DNA from: Bradyrhizobium campsiandrae
GTDB lineage: Bacteria > Pseudomonadota > Alphaproteobacteria > Rhizobiales > Xanthobacteraceae
Length of the DNA stretch: 64,000 nt
Direction of reading: 5' to 3'
Assembly: GCF_014529705.1 (NCBI RefSeq)
Contig: NZ_JAANIH010000012.1
Span: forward strand, 101,900-165,899
Part shown: piece after piece, positions 10,957-19,559 of the stretch
How positions within the stretch are numbered: the first letter of the stretch is position 1
Layout: every line of letters starts with the position of its first letter
Notes under the pieces: generated by a model
Database searches by the model: none
Told to the model about the DNA's origin: nothing
Seen by the model: only the letters and a program-made list of their open reading frames with translations
Made by a program: the position numbers and the translations under genes

Positions 10957-11474
10957 CGCACCGCTCCCTGCGAACTACCCTGCGCCGTCGTCGCCGCCGG
11001 CTTGGGGCCGCCCGATGCTTTGTCAGCTGCCTGGGCGCCGTAATCGTCCTTCCAGTGCCCCTGCTTCTTGAGGGCATCGGCGACATCCTTGGGCATGTAG
11101 GTCTCGTCGTGCTTGGCAAGCACCGTGTCGGCCTTGAACACGCCGGCGGCATCGAGGGCGCCTTCGGCGACGACGCCCTGCCCCTCCCGGAACAGATCGG
11201 GCAGGATGCCCTTGTAGGCCACGGGCAGCTTGGCGCCGCCGTCGGCGACTTCAAACGTCACCGCGAGATTGTCGCCGCGCTGGAGCGAGCCGGGCTGCAC
11301 CAGGCCGCCGAGGCGAAAGCGCTTGCCGGGCGGAACGTGCTTCTCGGCAACCATGGTCGGGGTCGAGAAGAACACAATGGAGTCGCGCAAGGCATTGAGC
11401 ACCAGCGCGGCGGCAAGCGCGAGAACGGCGAGCGAGCCGCCGATGATGGTCATACGTCGCTGCTTGCGCGTCAT
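10953..11474 (-). CDS. cycJ: Heme chaperone CcmE/CycJ
   Basis: Periplasmic heme chaperone of 173 residues, anchored by one N-terminal membrane helix after a basic MTRKQRR start. The heme-binding histidine lies in [10 protein letters not shown], the family signature. The C-terminal tail is Ala/Gly/Pro rich. The start is supported by GGAG upstream; an open frame extends 135 bases further but overlaps cycH and lacks family similarity. Confidence 0.96.
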   Translation of the reverse strand: MTRKQRRMTIIGGSLAVLALAAALVLNALRDSIVFFSTPTMVAEKHVPPGKRFRLGGLVQPGSLQRGDNLAVTFEVADGGAKLPVAYKGILPDLFREGQGVVAEGALDAAGVFKADTVLAKHDETYMPKDVADALKKQGHWKDDYGAQAADKASGGPKPAATTAQGSSQGAVR

Positions 11475-11511
11475 GGCGTATCCGTTCTCCGCTCCTCCCG
11501 GGCTGCGACAA

Positions 11512-12627
11512 TCATCCGTCGAGCCCGAGAGTCTTGAGGCCTTCGTTGAGCTGGCGCAGCCGCTCGGAATCCCTGGCGACCGCCTGACGGGCGTCGGTCG
11601 AGGCGCCAACCGCCTTGTCGCGATCGCCCATCACCAGATAGGCGCGCACCAGGCGCAACCAACCCTCGACATCGTCGCCGTTCTGCTTGAGCCGCGTGGC
11701 GAGACGCTCGACCATGCCGCGGATCATCGCATTGCGATCGCCCTCGTTCATGTCCTTGGAGGCCGCGATCGTCTGGTCCGACAGGGCCGGCATCGTCACG
11801 CCGCCACCGCCGACCCGCGCGAGCGAGGTCTGCACCAGCGGTCGCCACGGTGCATCGGCCGGTGCCTTTGCCAGCAGCGCGCGCCAGATGTTGGCAGCGT
11901 CATCCTTGCGGCCGTCCTGCTCGGCGGCGAGCCCGAGAAAGTAGTTCGCCTTCGGATCGTCGGCGTTCAGCGCGTGGGCACGCTCGAACTCGGTCTTGGC
12001 TTCCGCCGTCACCACGCCACCGGCAGCCGCTGCGATCGCTTCTCCGAGATCGGACCTGCGTTCCGCGCTCTCGCCGTTATAGGTGATCGAATTGCGGTAG
12101 GCGCGCACGGCCTCATCGAAGCGGCCGAGCCGCTCCAACACCGGCGCAAGCACGTTCCAGCCGCGGCCATCGGCCGGATTCTTCTCGAGGTGTTGCTGGA
12201 CCTGAACGACGAGGTTCTCGAGCGATTGGGCCATGCCCGAGCCCGCCCCGCGCTCGCGCTCGGCCAGCGGAAAGTCACGAAGCGCCGGCGATCCGAGCGG
12301 AACGTAGACCGCAATCGCCACCAGCGGCAGGCCGACCAGCGCCAGCACCGCAGCTGTACGGCGCCATTTGAGATTGGATGCCGGCGCCAGCACCGGCTCG
12401 CTGCTATCGGCGGCAAGCAGCCGACGGCCGATCTCGACACGGGCGGCTTCGGCCTCCGGTGCCGCGATCAGCCCTGCGGTGAGATCACGCTCGATCTCGG
12501 CCAGTTGGTCCTTGTAGACCGCGACCTCGCTGCCCTGACTTTGATCGCGCCCGCCACGGCCGAGCGGCCAGAGCACGGCGAATATCGCCGCGACGGTCAT
12601 CAGCGCGAACACGAACCATATCGTCAT
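11512..12627 (-). CDS. cycH: Cytochrome c biogenesis protein CcmI/CycH
   Basis: Apocytochrome-binding chaperone of about 371 residues. An N-terminal membrane helix ([20 protein letters not shown]), a short cytoplasmic loop ([17 protein letters not shown]) and a second helix near residues 95-112 are followed by a periplasmic TPR region that captures the C terminus of the apoprotein. First gene of the cycHJKL unit, 37 bases before cycJ. The start chosen has a GGAAG ribosome site; the upstream extension in frame looks non-coding. Confidence 0.94.
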   Translation of the reverse strand: MTIWFVFALMTVAAIFAVLWPLGRGGRDQSQGSEVAVYKDQLAEIERDLTAGLIAAPEAEAARVEIGRRLLAADSSEPVLAPASNLKWRRTAAVLALVGLPLVAIAVYVPLGSPALRDFPLAERERGAGSGMAQSLENLVVQVQQHLEKNPADGRGWNVLAPVLERLGRFDEAVRAYRNSITYNGESAERRSDLGEAIAAAAGGVVTAEAKTEFERAHALNADDPKANYFLGLAAEQDGRKDDAANIWRALLAKAPADAPWRPLVQTSLARVGGGGVTMPALSDQTIAASKDMNEGDRNAMIRGMVERLATRLKQNGDDVEGWLRLVRAYLVMGDRDKAVGASTDARQAVARDSERLRQLNEGLKTLGLDG

Positions 12628-12757
12628 CTGGCAAACTTCCGGCGGCGCCTGAACCGCGCCCATCGGTGGCTTTACACCACGGCCGGACGATGCGGCAATT
12701 GACAATTGTCAATTCAGCGCGAGCGCAGCGGGTCCGAAACGGTGGAAATCCAACGGC

Positions 12758-13027
12758 TTAGCTGATCTCGAAGTCCGCGCTTTGAGCGGCATCCTCGCCG
12801 TGCCCGTTGAGAGCCCTCAAGAAGTACGTTCCCGGCCGGATGGCGTCAGGCAATCTGATGCGCAACGCCCCGACGGGAACCGGCGATGCGACCCTCGTGG
12901 TGGTCTCCGGCAGCTGCCGACCGCTCGCTTTCTCGACCAGCATCACCTTCGCACCGACCATCAGCCTTTGGTACTTGGCAACGATGACGCGGTTTTCGAT
13001 TTCAATGGAGCTGATAACGGGTTTCAT
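12758..13027 (-). CDS. Small conserved hypothetical protein
   Basis: About 89 residues starting MKPVISSIEIENRVIVAKYQ; no signal peptide or membrane helix. The composition suggests a small beta-rich fold (alternating hydrophobics: RVIVAKYQRLMVGAKVMLVE, then LRIRLPDAIRPGTYFLRAL, reminiscent of an Ig-like or IPT/filamin-type strand pattern). I do not recognise a family. Same direction as cycH and 130 bases upstream of it. A start 66 bases further upstream is also open. Confidence 0.6.
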   Translation of the reverse strand: MKPVISSIEIENRVIVAKYQRLMVGAKVMLVEKASGRQLPETTTRVASPVPVGALRIRLPDAIRPGTYFLRALNGHGEDAAQSADFEIS

Positions 13028-13127
13028 GCGCCTACAGATAGAAATTCCAAAAGCTTGCACCGTGACCGTAGGCCCCACAACCGGCGCGGTCAATCATAAA
13101 TTGTACTCGTAAAGAGATGCGCTTGAA

Positions 13128-14531
13128 TCAGCCCGCGCGCGTCGATTTGCGCTCGCCTGTCGCCGCGTTCTCCGCGGCACGGCTCATCAGCGAGGCATAG
13201 TCGTCGCCGAACAGCACTTGGCAGAAGCGGATCGCGGCCTGCACCTGCTGCTGCCGATAGGTTCGGACCTTGTGATCGGCGGCACGCAGCGACTGCACCA
13301 GCTGCTCGGTCGATCGTTCGACATATTGCTGGAGATCGGAATAGGTGCGCAGCGTTACCTCGTTGATCGCGAGCTCGCTGGCATAATTGCGGCAGGTGGC
13401 GACGAAGTCGATCAGCGCGACGGTTTCCTCGACCTCGGTGGTGTCGATCCGCGCGCCCGGCGGAATGTCCTTCTCGGGACGTTGGCGCAGGATGCGGCGG
13501 ACGCGGCCCGGAACGCTGTCGATCTCCGATTGCAGGGCGTTGGAGATGTCGGCCCGGATCGAGGTCAGCTGCTTGCCCCAGGCGGAATCGTTGCGCAGAT
13601 CGAGTTCCGTGCGCAGGCCGCGGACGCCGTCATGCAGCGCCTTGAGATTGTCGGCGACGGTTTCGAAATGACCGCGTTTGATGTCCATGCGCAAATTGGC
13701 GGCAACGCGGGACAGATCGTGCAAGGCCATCGTGACTGCGACGCCATAGGGCGTGGCCGCGACGCGGATCTCGTCGTCGGACGCCGCGATCTTGATCGCA
13801 AGGCGAATGATCTGCCACGGCGCGGTCATGCGCTGGACCACCACCGACAGCGCAAAGGGCAGCATCTGGGGGGTCTGGAGCACGGGAATATTGAGTGCTG
13901 AAGTCACCGAGGCGATCTGCGGATCGCCGAACTGGCGCAGGAAGCGCGGCAGCTTTTCATTGAGCGTGCCGAGGGCCTCGCGAACGGCGAGCACCGCGCC
14001 GATCGAATAGAGGTCCTCGATCACGTTGGGCGGACCGACGCGGGCGAGCGCGCGCGACTTGTCACCGCCGCCCGGCCCCGTCAGCTCGGCGATGGCATCG
14101 GCGGCCACCGCCTGGAGCTTGAGCGCCAGCGCCTCGACCTGCCCCGCATTGTCCGAAGCCGGCATGCGCGCCAGCGCCGTCTCGAATTCGGCGACCTTGT
14201 CCGGGGCACCGTCGCGGCCGAGCCATTGCCAGATCGGCTGCAGCGAGGATCGGCGAATCTGTCCGACCCGGATCGGCGCGCCGGCCTCGACCAGGAACGG
14301 TTCCACGACCTGGAACAGCAGCCGCGACAGATCATCGGTTCGCGGCGCAGGAGCGTCCTCGGCCTCGGTCTTGCGCACGATCTTGCGCAGCTGTTCGAGC
14401 ACGAGGGTCGCCACGGCCGTGTCCTGGCCGCGCTCGAGCGCGCGCTCGAACTCCCGCATCAGCAGCGCCTGCGCCTGCGGCGGGAGCTGCGCGAGATATT
14501 CCCTCAGCCGCTCGATCGATGTCTGGCTCAT
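13128..14531 (-). CDS. Conserved hypothetical helical protein (467 aa)
   Basis: Cytoplasmic, no membrane segments, strongly helical and rich in Leu, Ala, Arg and Glu. It begins MSQTSIERLREYLAQLPPQA and includes possible coiled-coil stretches near residues 300-345 and 405-445. It keeps normal codon usage across its length, so it is a real gene, but I recognise no catalytic motif or named domain. The start is chosen at the ATG giving MSQTSIERL rather than 57 bases upstream. It lies between feuQ and the cyc operon and may be cotranscribed from further upstream. Confidence 0.8.
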   Translation of the reverse strand: MSQTSIERLREYLAQLPPQAQALLMREFERALERGQDTAVATLVLEQLRKIVRKTEAEDAPAPRTDDLSRLLFQVVEPFLVEAGAPIRVGQIRRSSLQPIWQWLGRDGAPDKVAEFETALARMPASDNAGQVEALALKLQAVAADAIAELTGPGGGDKSRALARVGPPNVIEDLYSIGAVLAVREALGTLNEKLPRFLRQFGDPQIASVTSALNIPVLQTPQMLPFALSVVVQRMTAPWQIIRLAIKIAASDDEIRVAATPYGVAVTMALHDLSRVAANLRMDIKRGHFETVADNLKALHDGVRGLRTELDLRNDSAWGKQLTSIRADISNALQSEIDSVPGRVRRILRQRPEKDIPPGARIDTTEVEETVALIDFVATCRNYASELAINEVTLRTYSDLQQYVERSTEQLVQSLRAADHKVRTYRQQQVQAAIRFCQVLFGDDYASLMSRAAENAATGERKSTRAG

Positions 14532-14680
14532 GCGCCCGGGTAATGCACGGTAAAATGGCGGACGAAAGGATGCGTCCCCACCGATCATAGGTGGCGGCGC
14601 CTTAAGAAGCCGTTGAGGAAGTCGCTCCGAAATCCCAGGGTTTCGCCCGGAAGCCCAAATAATCGTTTGGGATCAGAGGA

Positions 14681-16105
14681 TTATATTCCCGGCAGCACCA
14701 GCTCGGCGCGCAGGCCCCCGATCGGCGCACGGCCGAGGGTGAGGCTGCCGCCGTAGAGCGCGGCAAGGTCGGTCACGATCGATAGCCCGAGCCCCGAGCC
14801 CGGCTTGGACTCGTCGAGGCGCTGGCCGCGCCGGGAGACCTGGGCCCGCTCGGCTTCCGAGAGACCCCGCCCATCGTCATCGACGATGAGCCGCAGCCTG
14901 GGGCCTGCCCCCGCCTGCTGCGGGGCTTCCACCAGGACCTCGATGAAGACGCGGGAGGCCGCCCATTTGCAGGCATTGTCGACGAGATTGCCGACCATCT
15001 CCTCGAGATCCTGCTGCTCGCCCCGGAATTTCGCCGAGGGATCCGCCTTGGCCTCAACGGCGATGCCGCGACCGCGGTAAATCTTCTCCATGGTCCGCCG
15101 CAGCCCTTCGATGGCGGGGGCAACCTCCGTCACGGTGCCGACGATCGAGACCCTGGCCGCGATGCGGGCGCGCTCCAGATGATGGGCGAGCTGGTTGCGC
15201 ATCACGTCCGCCTGCTCCATCACCTTGGCTGCGAACGGATCGGCCGCGTGCGTTCCGGCCTCGTTGACGATGACGGACAGCGGCGTCTTGATCGCGTGGG
15301 CGAGATTGCCGACATGGGTGCGGGCGCGCTCGACGATCTCCCTGTTGGCATCGATCAGCGCATTGGTCTCGCGCGCAAGCGGCGCGATCTCGACCGGGAA
15401 TTCGCCCTCGAGCCGCTCGGCCCGCCCGGAGCGGATGTCTGCGATGGCTTCCGAGATCCGCTTGAGCGGCGCGAGGCCGAAGCGGACCTGAAACACCGTC
15501 GTCAGCAGCAGAACGATGCCGAGCGCGGTGAAGGTGCCGCCAAGATAATAGTCGAAACTGCGCGTTTCATCGAAGATCTCGGTGTCGTCGCCGGCGACGC
15601 TGACCAGGTATTTGCCATCGCCGCCGAGATCGACCGGGCGTTCGACCATGCGCAGGTTCTGGCCTTCCGGCCCGTCGACATAAGCGAGGCGAATGCCGGC
15701 GGCGGTGAGCTCGGTGCCCAAATCTTCCAGCTTCGGCAGCTTCTTGTCCCAGAGCGAGCGCGAGGATCGCACCTCCGGCTTCTCGGTGTCGGTGCGCGTG
15801 ATCTGCCAGTACCAGCCGGACAGCGGCAGCTCGAACAAGGGTTCGCCGAGCGACTGGAACTGGCGGTCCGGCGGCTCGTCGGGCGTCGCAACCTCGGCGA
15901 TCAGGGTGCGCAGATAAAGGTTCAGCCGGCGGTCGAAGGCGCGCTCGGTCGCGTTCTTGTAGACCGACGACAGCACCACGCCCGTTATGGCCAGGATCAC
16001 CACGAGCCAGGCGGTCGCCGACAGGAACAGGCGGTTCGCGAGCGAGCTGGCGGGCATCGGAATGATCCCGGGGGCGCGAGGAGGTGGCATGGCGTCGGCG
16101 GTCAT
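14681..16105 (-). CDS. feuQ: FeuQ-like sensor histidine kinase
   Basis: Sensor kinase of 474 residues paired with the response regulator 58 bases upstream. Two membrane segments (about 25-50 and 190-210) flank a 140-residue periplasmic sensor. The phosphoacceptor box is NLAHAIKTPLSV with H270, an alanine-variant H-box typical of the PhoQ/FeuQ group. The ATPase domain has N box NLVDNACKWA, G1 DDDGRGLS and G2 GSGLGLSIV. In Sinorhizobium and Brucella FeuPQ controls envelope traits including cyclic glucan export; that role here is inferred from similarity and from the rhizobial neighbourhood. Confidence 0.8.
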   Translation of the reverse strand: MTADAMPPPRAPGIIPMPASSLANRLFLSATAWLVVILAITGVVLSSVYKNATERAFDRRLNLYLRTLIAEVATPDEPPDRQFQSLGEPLFELPLSGWYWQITRTDTEKPEVRSSRSLWDKKLPKLEDLGTELTAAGIRLAYVDGPEGQNLRMVERPVDLGGDGKYLVSVAGDDTEIFDETRSFDYYLGGTFTALGIVLLLTTVFQVRFGLAPLKRISEAIADIRSGRAERLEGEFPVEIAPLARETNALIDANREIVERARTHVGNLAHAIKTPLSVIVNEAGTHAADPFAAKVMEQADVMRNQLAHHLERARIAARVSIVGTVTEVAPAIEGLRRTMEKIYRGRGIAVEAKADPSAKFRGEQQDLEEMVGNLVDNACKWAASRVFIEVLVEAPQQAGAGPRLRLIVDDDGRGLSEAERAQVSRRGQRLDESKPGSGLGLSIVTDLAALYGGSLTLGRAPIGGLRAELVLPGI

Positions 16106-16163
16106 ATCAGGACCAAGGCCCGTGTCGGGCCGCCCGTCAAGCCGGGATCCTTCGGAAGGCGCC

Positions 16164-16829
16164 TCAGGCCGCCGGCGGGGTCAGGAGATAGCCGAGGCCG
16201 CGGACGGTCTGGATGATGTCGACGTCGAGCTTCTTGCGGATACGGCCGACGAAGACTTCAATCGTGTTGGAGTCGCGGTCAAAGTCCTGGTCGTAGAGAT
16301 GCTCGACCAGCTCGGTGCGCGACACCACGCGGCCCGAATGGTGCATGAGGTAGGCGAGAAGCCGATATTCGTGCGAGGTCATCTTGACGGGATTGCCTGA
16401 GACGCTGACCCGTCCGGTGCGGGTGTCGAGCGTCACGGGGCCGCAAGACAGCTCGCTCTGAGCGTGGCCTGTGGAGCGGCGCAGCAGCGCGCGGATGCGC
16501 GCCAGCACCTCCTCGAGATGGAACGGCTTTGGCACGTAATCGTCGGCGCCGGCATCGAAGCCCTGGACCTTGTCGCTCCAGCGGTCACGCGCGGTGAGAA
16601 TCAAGACCGGCATGGTGCGGCCGTTGCGGCGCCAGGCCTCCAGCACCGAGATGCCGTCCTTCTTCGGCAGGCCGATATCGAGCACCACGGCGTCATACGG
16701 TTCGTTGTCGCCGAGATAGTGCCCCTCCTCTCCGTCGAAGGCGCGGTCGACGACGTAGCCGGCGTCCGTCAGCGCCTTGGTGAGCTGGCGATTGAGATCG
16801 GGGTCGTCCTCAACAACAAGCAGGCGCAC
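16164..16829 (-). CDS. feuP: FeuP-like OmpR-family response regulator
   Basis: Regulator of 221 residues with acidic pocket D8-D9, phosphoacceptor D51 (VVLDIGLPKKDG) and lysine in VPKPFHL. The winged helix ends IIQTVRGLGYLLTPPAA. The start is a GTG preceded by GGAGAG at ideal spacing; the longer frame beginning MWCSCDLF lacks a ribosome site. The text closely resembles FeuP as I remember it (EEGHYLGD...YDAVVLDIGLP). Transcribed ahead of feuQ. Confidence 0.85.
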   Translation of the reverse strand: MRLLVVEDDPDLNRQLTKALTDAGYVVDRAFDGEEGHYLGDNEPYDAVVLDIGLPKKDGISVLEAWRRNGRTMPVLILTARDRWSDKVQGFDAGADDYVPKPFHLEEVLARIRALLRRSTGHAQSELSCGPVTLDTRTGRVSVSGNPVKMTSHEYRLLAYLMHHSGRVVSRTELVEHLYDQDFDRDSNTIEVFVGRIRKKLDVDIIQTVRGLGYLLTPPAA

Positions 16830-16960
16830 GCTTCTCTCCAGAAATAGGTCGCATGAACACCACACCAGAAGAGCAATTGCGGCGTGAACTGAATATGAAC
16901 GCGGGGAACTGCCTGCGTTACTTTTTAGTCATATACGATGTCTCGCGCACAGATGCGACT

Positions 16961-17003
16961 GCGCCCGCCAGACCACCGGACGGGCCGGAGGCATGGCGGG
17001 CGC
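16961..17003. repeat. GC-rich inverted repeat between feuP and the 51-aa gene
   Basis: A perfect 10-bp stem, GCGCCCGCCA at 16961-16970 pairing with 16994-17003, encloses a second short CCGG/CCGG pairing. It lies between the upstream small membrane-protein gene and feuP on the same strand. There is no T-run on either side, so it could be a factor-dependent terminator, an attenuator or an mRNA stabiliser. Confidence 0.45.
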
Positions 17004-17059
17004 AATGGTGCCGCGCGTGACGCGAGTCGGAAGGTCCGCCCTTCCCGTCTGTTCGCCCG

Positions 17060-17215
17060 TCAGGTTCGGAAGAACACGAACCAGATGACGGCAAGGATCA
17101 GGATGGCAAGCCCGGTCGAGATGGCGAGCAGCGCGGCCACCGACGGCCCCGGTTCGGCCTGGCGCGCCTCGGTCGCGGTTTCGACGATCTGATGGTCCTC
17201 GCGCGTGGTTGCCAT
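17060..17215 (-). CDS. 51-residue single-pass membrane protein
   Basis: A small gene: ATG with a GAGGT ribosome site, 51 codons, TGA stop. The protein has a charged N-terminal part (MATTREDHQIVETATEARQA), then a hydrophobic helix from about residue 28 to 48 and the end VFFRT. It sits 230 bases upstream of feuP in the same orientation and just before the divergent ku promoter region. Function unknown. In Sinorhizobium a small protein gene (feuN) precedes feuP and restrains FeuQ; similarity here is positional only. Confidence 0.6.
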   Translation of the reverse strand: MATTREDHQIVETATEARQAEPGPSVAALLAISTGLAILILAVIWFVFFRT

Positions 17216-17450
17216 GGTGACCTCAATCTCTGGATGTCGCCTCCCAAGGCCGCGACCTTATCGCAGCCCCTATGTCGTGGGCCAACGCCCGATCCGATTT
17301 GATGTTCCGACTTTTGGCACTGGACCGGGCCGAACCGGGTGGTCAGCGACTGGTTAACGCAGTTGCAAGATTCTGCGCGAACCTGTGTATGATTCGGTGT
17401 TCCCCGATGGTATTCTCATAAGTCTGTCCCCGTTGCGTTTGGAGTAGCCC

Positions 17451-18437
17451 ATGGCCCCCCGCGCCAATTGGAAGGGTTTTCTGCGTCTGTCGCTCGTGAC
17501 CTGTCCGGTCGCGCTGTATCCGGCCACATCGGATACCGAGAAGGTCTCGTTCAACCAGATCAACCGCAAGACCGGCCACCGGATCAAATATCTGAAGGTC
17601 GACGCCGAGACCGGCGACGAGGTGACCTCCGAGGACATCGTCAAGGGCTACAAGGTCGACACCGACACTTACATCGAGGTCACCAAGGACGAACTCGACG
17701 ATATCGCCCTAGACTCGACGCACACGATCGAGATCGACGAGTTCGTGCCGAAGGCCGACATCGACAACCGCTACCTCATCCGCCCCTATTATCTCGTGCC
17801 GGACGGCAAGGTCGGCCACGACGCCTATGCTGTGATCCGCGAGACCATCCGCAGCATGGACAAGGTCGCGATCGGCCGCGTGGTGCTGACCAATCGCGAG
17901 CACATCATCGCGCTCGAGCCGCTCGAGAGCGGCCTGATGGGCACGCTGCTGCGCTACCCTTACGAGGTCCGCAGCGAGAAAGAATACTTCGACGACATCC
18001 AGGACGTGAAGCTGACGAAGGACATGCTCGACCTCGCCAAGCACATCGTCGAGAAAAAGTCCGGCGCATTCGAGCCCGAGCTGTTCGAGGATCATTACGA
18101 GACCGCGCTGATCGATCTCATCAACAAGAAACGCGCGGGCACGCCGATCGCCGCGAAGGCGACGCCGAAGAGCGGCGGCAACGTCATCAATCTGATGGAC
18201 GCGCTGAAAAAGAGCCTCGCGAGCGAGAAGGACACGGCTCCCGCGGCGAAGGTCGCCAAGGAGACCGTCAAGGAGACCGTCAAGGCCAAGAAGCCGAAGA
18301 AGCGCGTCGAAGGCCAGCGCGAGATGCTGCTGCCGATCTCCGGCAAGGGCGGCAAGGACGCAGCAGCCAAGGAAGCGACACCGAAGAAGGCCGACAAGCC
18401 GGTGCGCGCAACGACACGAACCAAGAAGGCCGGCTGA
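17451..18437 (+). CDS. ku: Ku DNA end-binding protein (bacterial NHEJ)
   Basis: Homodimeric ring protein that threads onto double-strand break ends and recruits LigD. It has 328 residues; the Ku core runs from residue 1 to about 260 (starts MAPRANWKGFLRLSLVTCPV, with RPYYLVPDGKVGHDAYAVIRE region). An extended Lys/Ala-rich C-terminal tail (about 270-328) is of the kind that promotes non-specific DNA binding. The ATG is preceded by GGAG. No ligD lies next to it; rhizobia often carry several ku paralogues, so it may be one of a set. Confidence 0.96.
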   Translation: MAPRANWKGFLRLSLVTCPVALYPATSDTEKVSFNQINRKTGHRIKYLKVDAETGDEVTSEDIVKGYKVDTDTYIEVTKDELDDIALDSTHTIEIDEFVPKADIDNRYLIRPYYLVPDGKVGHDAYAVIRETIRSMDKVAIGRVVLTNREHIIALEPLESGLMGTLLRYPYEVRSEKEYFDDIQDVKLTKDMLDLAKHIVEKKSGAFEPELFEDHYETALIDLINKKRAGTPIAAKATPKSGGNVINLMDALKKSLASEKDTAPAAKVAKETVKETVKAKKPKKRVEGQREMLLPISGKGGKDAAAKEATPKKADKPVRATTRTKKAG

Positions 18438-18495
18438 CGGCATCGCATCGCCGGTCACGCCGTGACGTCCCCCCTCACCGACCGCGCGGCCTGAC

Positions 18496-18732
18496 ATGCC
18501 CTGGTCGACGCTGTTCGACGATCCGATCGGATTGCGCGGCGGCGCCAAGTTGCGCACGCTGCAAGAGGCCGCCGACTTCATCATGCGGCTGCCCGAGACC
18601 GAGCAGCAGGAGCCGCGCTGGCAGATCGCAATCGAGATGCTGATCAATGCGGCCGAGACCGGCGGCGGCTGGTTGATGTTCGCCCGCATCGGCATGCTGC
18701 GCGCGTTGAGCGCGAATGCCCGAAATCGCTGA
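18496..18732 (+). CDS. Small conserved hypothetical protein (78 aa)
   Basis: Soluble 78-residue protein, MPWSTLFDDPIGLRGGAKLR then a helical stretch LQEAADFIMRLPETEQQEPRW and a C-terminal helix. Coding is supported by clean GC3 bias and position 58 bases after ku on the same strand. I recognise no domain. It may be cotranscribed with ku, but nothing ties it to repair. Confidence 0.6.
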   Translation: MPWSTLFDDPIGLRGGAKLRTLQEAADFIMRLPETEQQEPRWQIAIEMLINAAETGGGWLMFARIGMLRALSANARNR

Positions 18733-18921
18733 GCCACGATCGGCTTGCTTGCCGATCGGTTGGGCGAACAGCCTCAACAATTCCTTAAGCGGCCGGGTCG
18801 CTTTCAGGACCGGGATGCGATCTTGCCGCACCCGGGTATTCCTACGGGACCGCAAGTTAACCGTTGATTGCCCTTGCGCGCACCATGGTTCGGGTACCGA
18901 ACAATCAGGGTTCGCACGACC

Positions 18922-19104
18922 GTGCCGCAGCAGAACGCGACAAAGAACTACATCGGCATCGTGAACGACAGGGCCGAGGAAGAGCGCATCGCCAGTACGG
19001 CCGTCCGGGTGCAGCCGCATGTCGTCAGCTATCTGGTCGGGTGCCTCGCGGCCGCGCTGGGGCGGCCGCGCAAGGGCGCGCCGGGACCGACCACCACGGG
19101 CTGA
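18922..19104 (+). CDS. Possible small protein (60 aa)
   Basis: Frame starting at GTG, product beginning with the residues after VPQQNATKNYIGIVNDRAEE and ending GPGPTTTG-like low-complexity sequence. The central part (VQPHVVSYLVGCLAAALG) is mildly hydrophobic. No family is recognised and no strong ribosome site is present, so it may be spurious. Confidence 0.3.
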   Translation: MPQQNATKNYIGIVNDRAEEERIASTAVRVQPHVVSYLVGCLAAALGRPRKGAPGPTTTG

Positions 19105-19149
19105 GCGCGGCCGGTTCGGTTCATTTCAATTGGATCGTGAAACCTCCGA

Positions 19150-19168
19150 TTAACGGCTATTCCGTTAA
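19150..19168. promoter_or_regulatory. TTAACGG inverted repeat upstream of the Flp pilin gene
   Basis: TTAACGG, five bases, CCGTTAA: perfect 7-bp arms about 120 bases before the pilin ATG. The size and symmetry fit a dimeric transcription-factor operator. TTAAC half-sites resemble those bound by CtrA, but the spacing is not the TTAA-N7-TTAA consensus, so identity is open. Confidence 0.35.
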
Positions 19169-19289
19169 GACATGTCAGGCCGGCTCGACCGCACCCGCCT
19201 TTATTGATGCGCGCAAGCGCCTCGTCGATCACTTTACGACTTTGATAACGCCGCGCGCCTACATTGGACCGGATGAAGAGGAGTTGGCG

Positions 19290-19454
19290 ATGATTTTGCT
19301 TAGATCTTTTCTTGCCGATGAGAGTGCCGCCACCGCGATCGAATACGGTCTCATCGCCGCCGGCATCGCGCTCGCCATCGTCACCATCGTGACCAACACC
19401 GGCAGCGTCCTCCTCACCAACAAGTTCGAGTCGATCAGCACGGCCACGAAGTAG
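19290..19454 (+). CDS. Flp-family type IVb pilin
   Basis: 54-residue pilin precursor, MILLRSFLADESAATAIEYG and onward. The short basic leader, then a hydrophobic helix GLIAAGIALAIVTIVTNTG with the conserved Glu-Tyr pair just ahead of it, is the Flp/Fap signature (tight adherence pili). The ATG has a GAGGAG ribosome site; a longer open frame upstream is not needed. No tad assembly genes are nearby, so assembly must depend on genes elsewhere. Confidence 0.88.
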   Translation: MILLRSFLADESAATAIEYGLIAAGIALAIVTIVTNTGSVLLTNKFESISTATK

Positions 19455-19531
19455 CGCCATCTCGCAATCGGCCGCCGGTCTCGCCGACCATGATCTGAGT
19501 CAAGCGCGCCGGAACGGCGACAGCTAAGCAT

Positions 19532-19558
19532 AACGGACCCAGCCTCCTGCGGTCCGTT
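19532..19558 (+). promoter_or_regulatory. Hairpin abutting the phosphorylase start codon
   Basis: AACGGACC (19532-19539) pairs perfectly with GGTCCGTT (19551-19558), leaving an 11-base loop; the ATG begins two bases later. The stem occupies the place where a ribosome-binding site would be, and the CCTCC in the loop is anti-Shine-Dalgarno-like rather than a binding site. It could end pilin transcripts or limit initiation on the downstream operon. Confidence 0.4.
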
Positions 19559-19559
19559 C

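Larger units (their letters stand above)
18733..19289. other. Long intergenic stretch before the Flp pilin gene
   Basis: 557 bases without a confidently called gene. It contains one possible 60-codon GTG-started frame (18922-19104) and a 7-bp inverted repeat upstream of the pilin gene. A long open frame on the minus strand (18475-19020) overlaps the 78-aa gene and is treated as antisense. The rest shows no clear feature. Confidence 0.5.

Noticed and set aside
14654..14671. CCCAAA/TTTGGG hairpin just after the feuQ stop
   Set aside because: Only six pairs, no T-run; too weak to call a terminator.
18475..19020. 181-codon minus-strand frame over the 78-aa gene
   Set aside because: No recognisable protein; composition typical of antisense frames in high-GC DNA.
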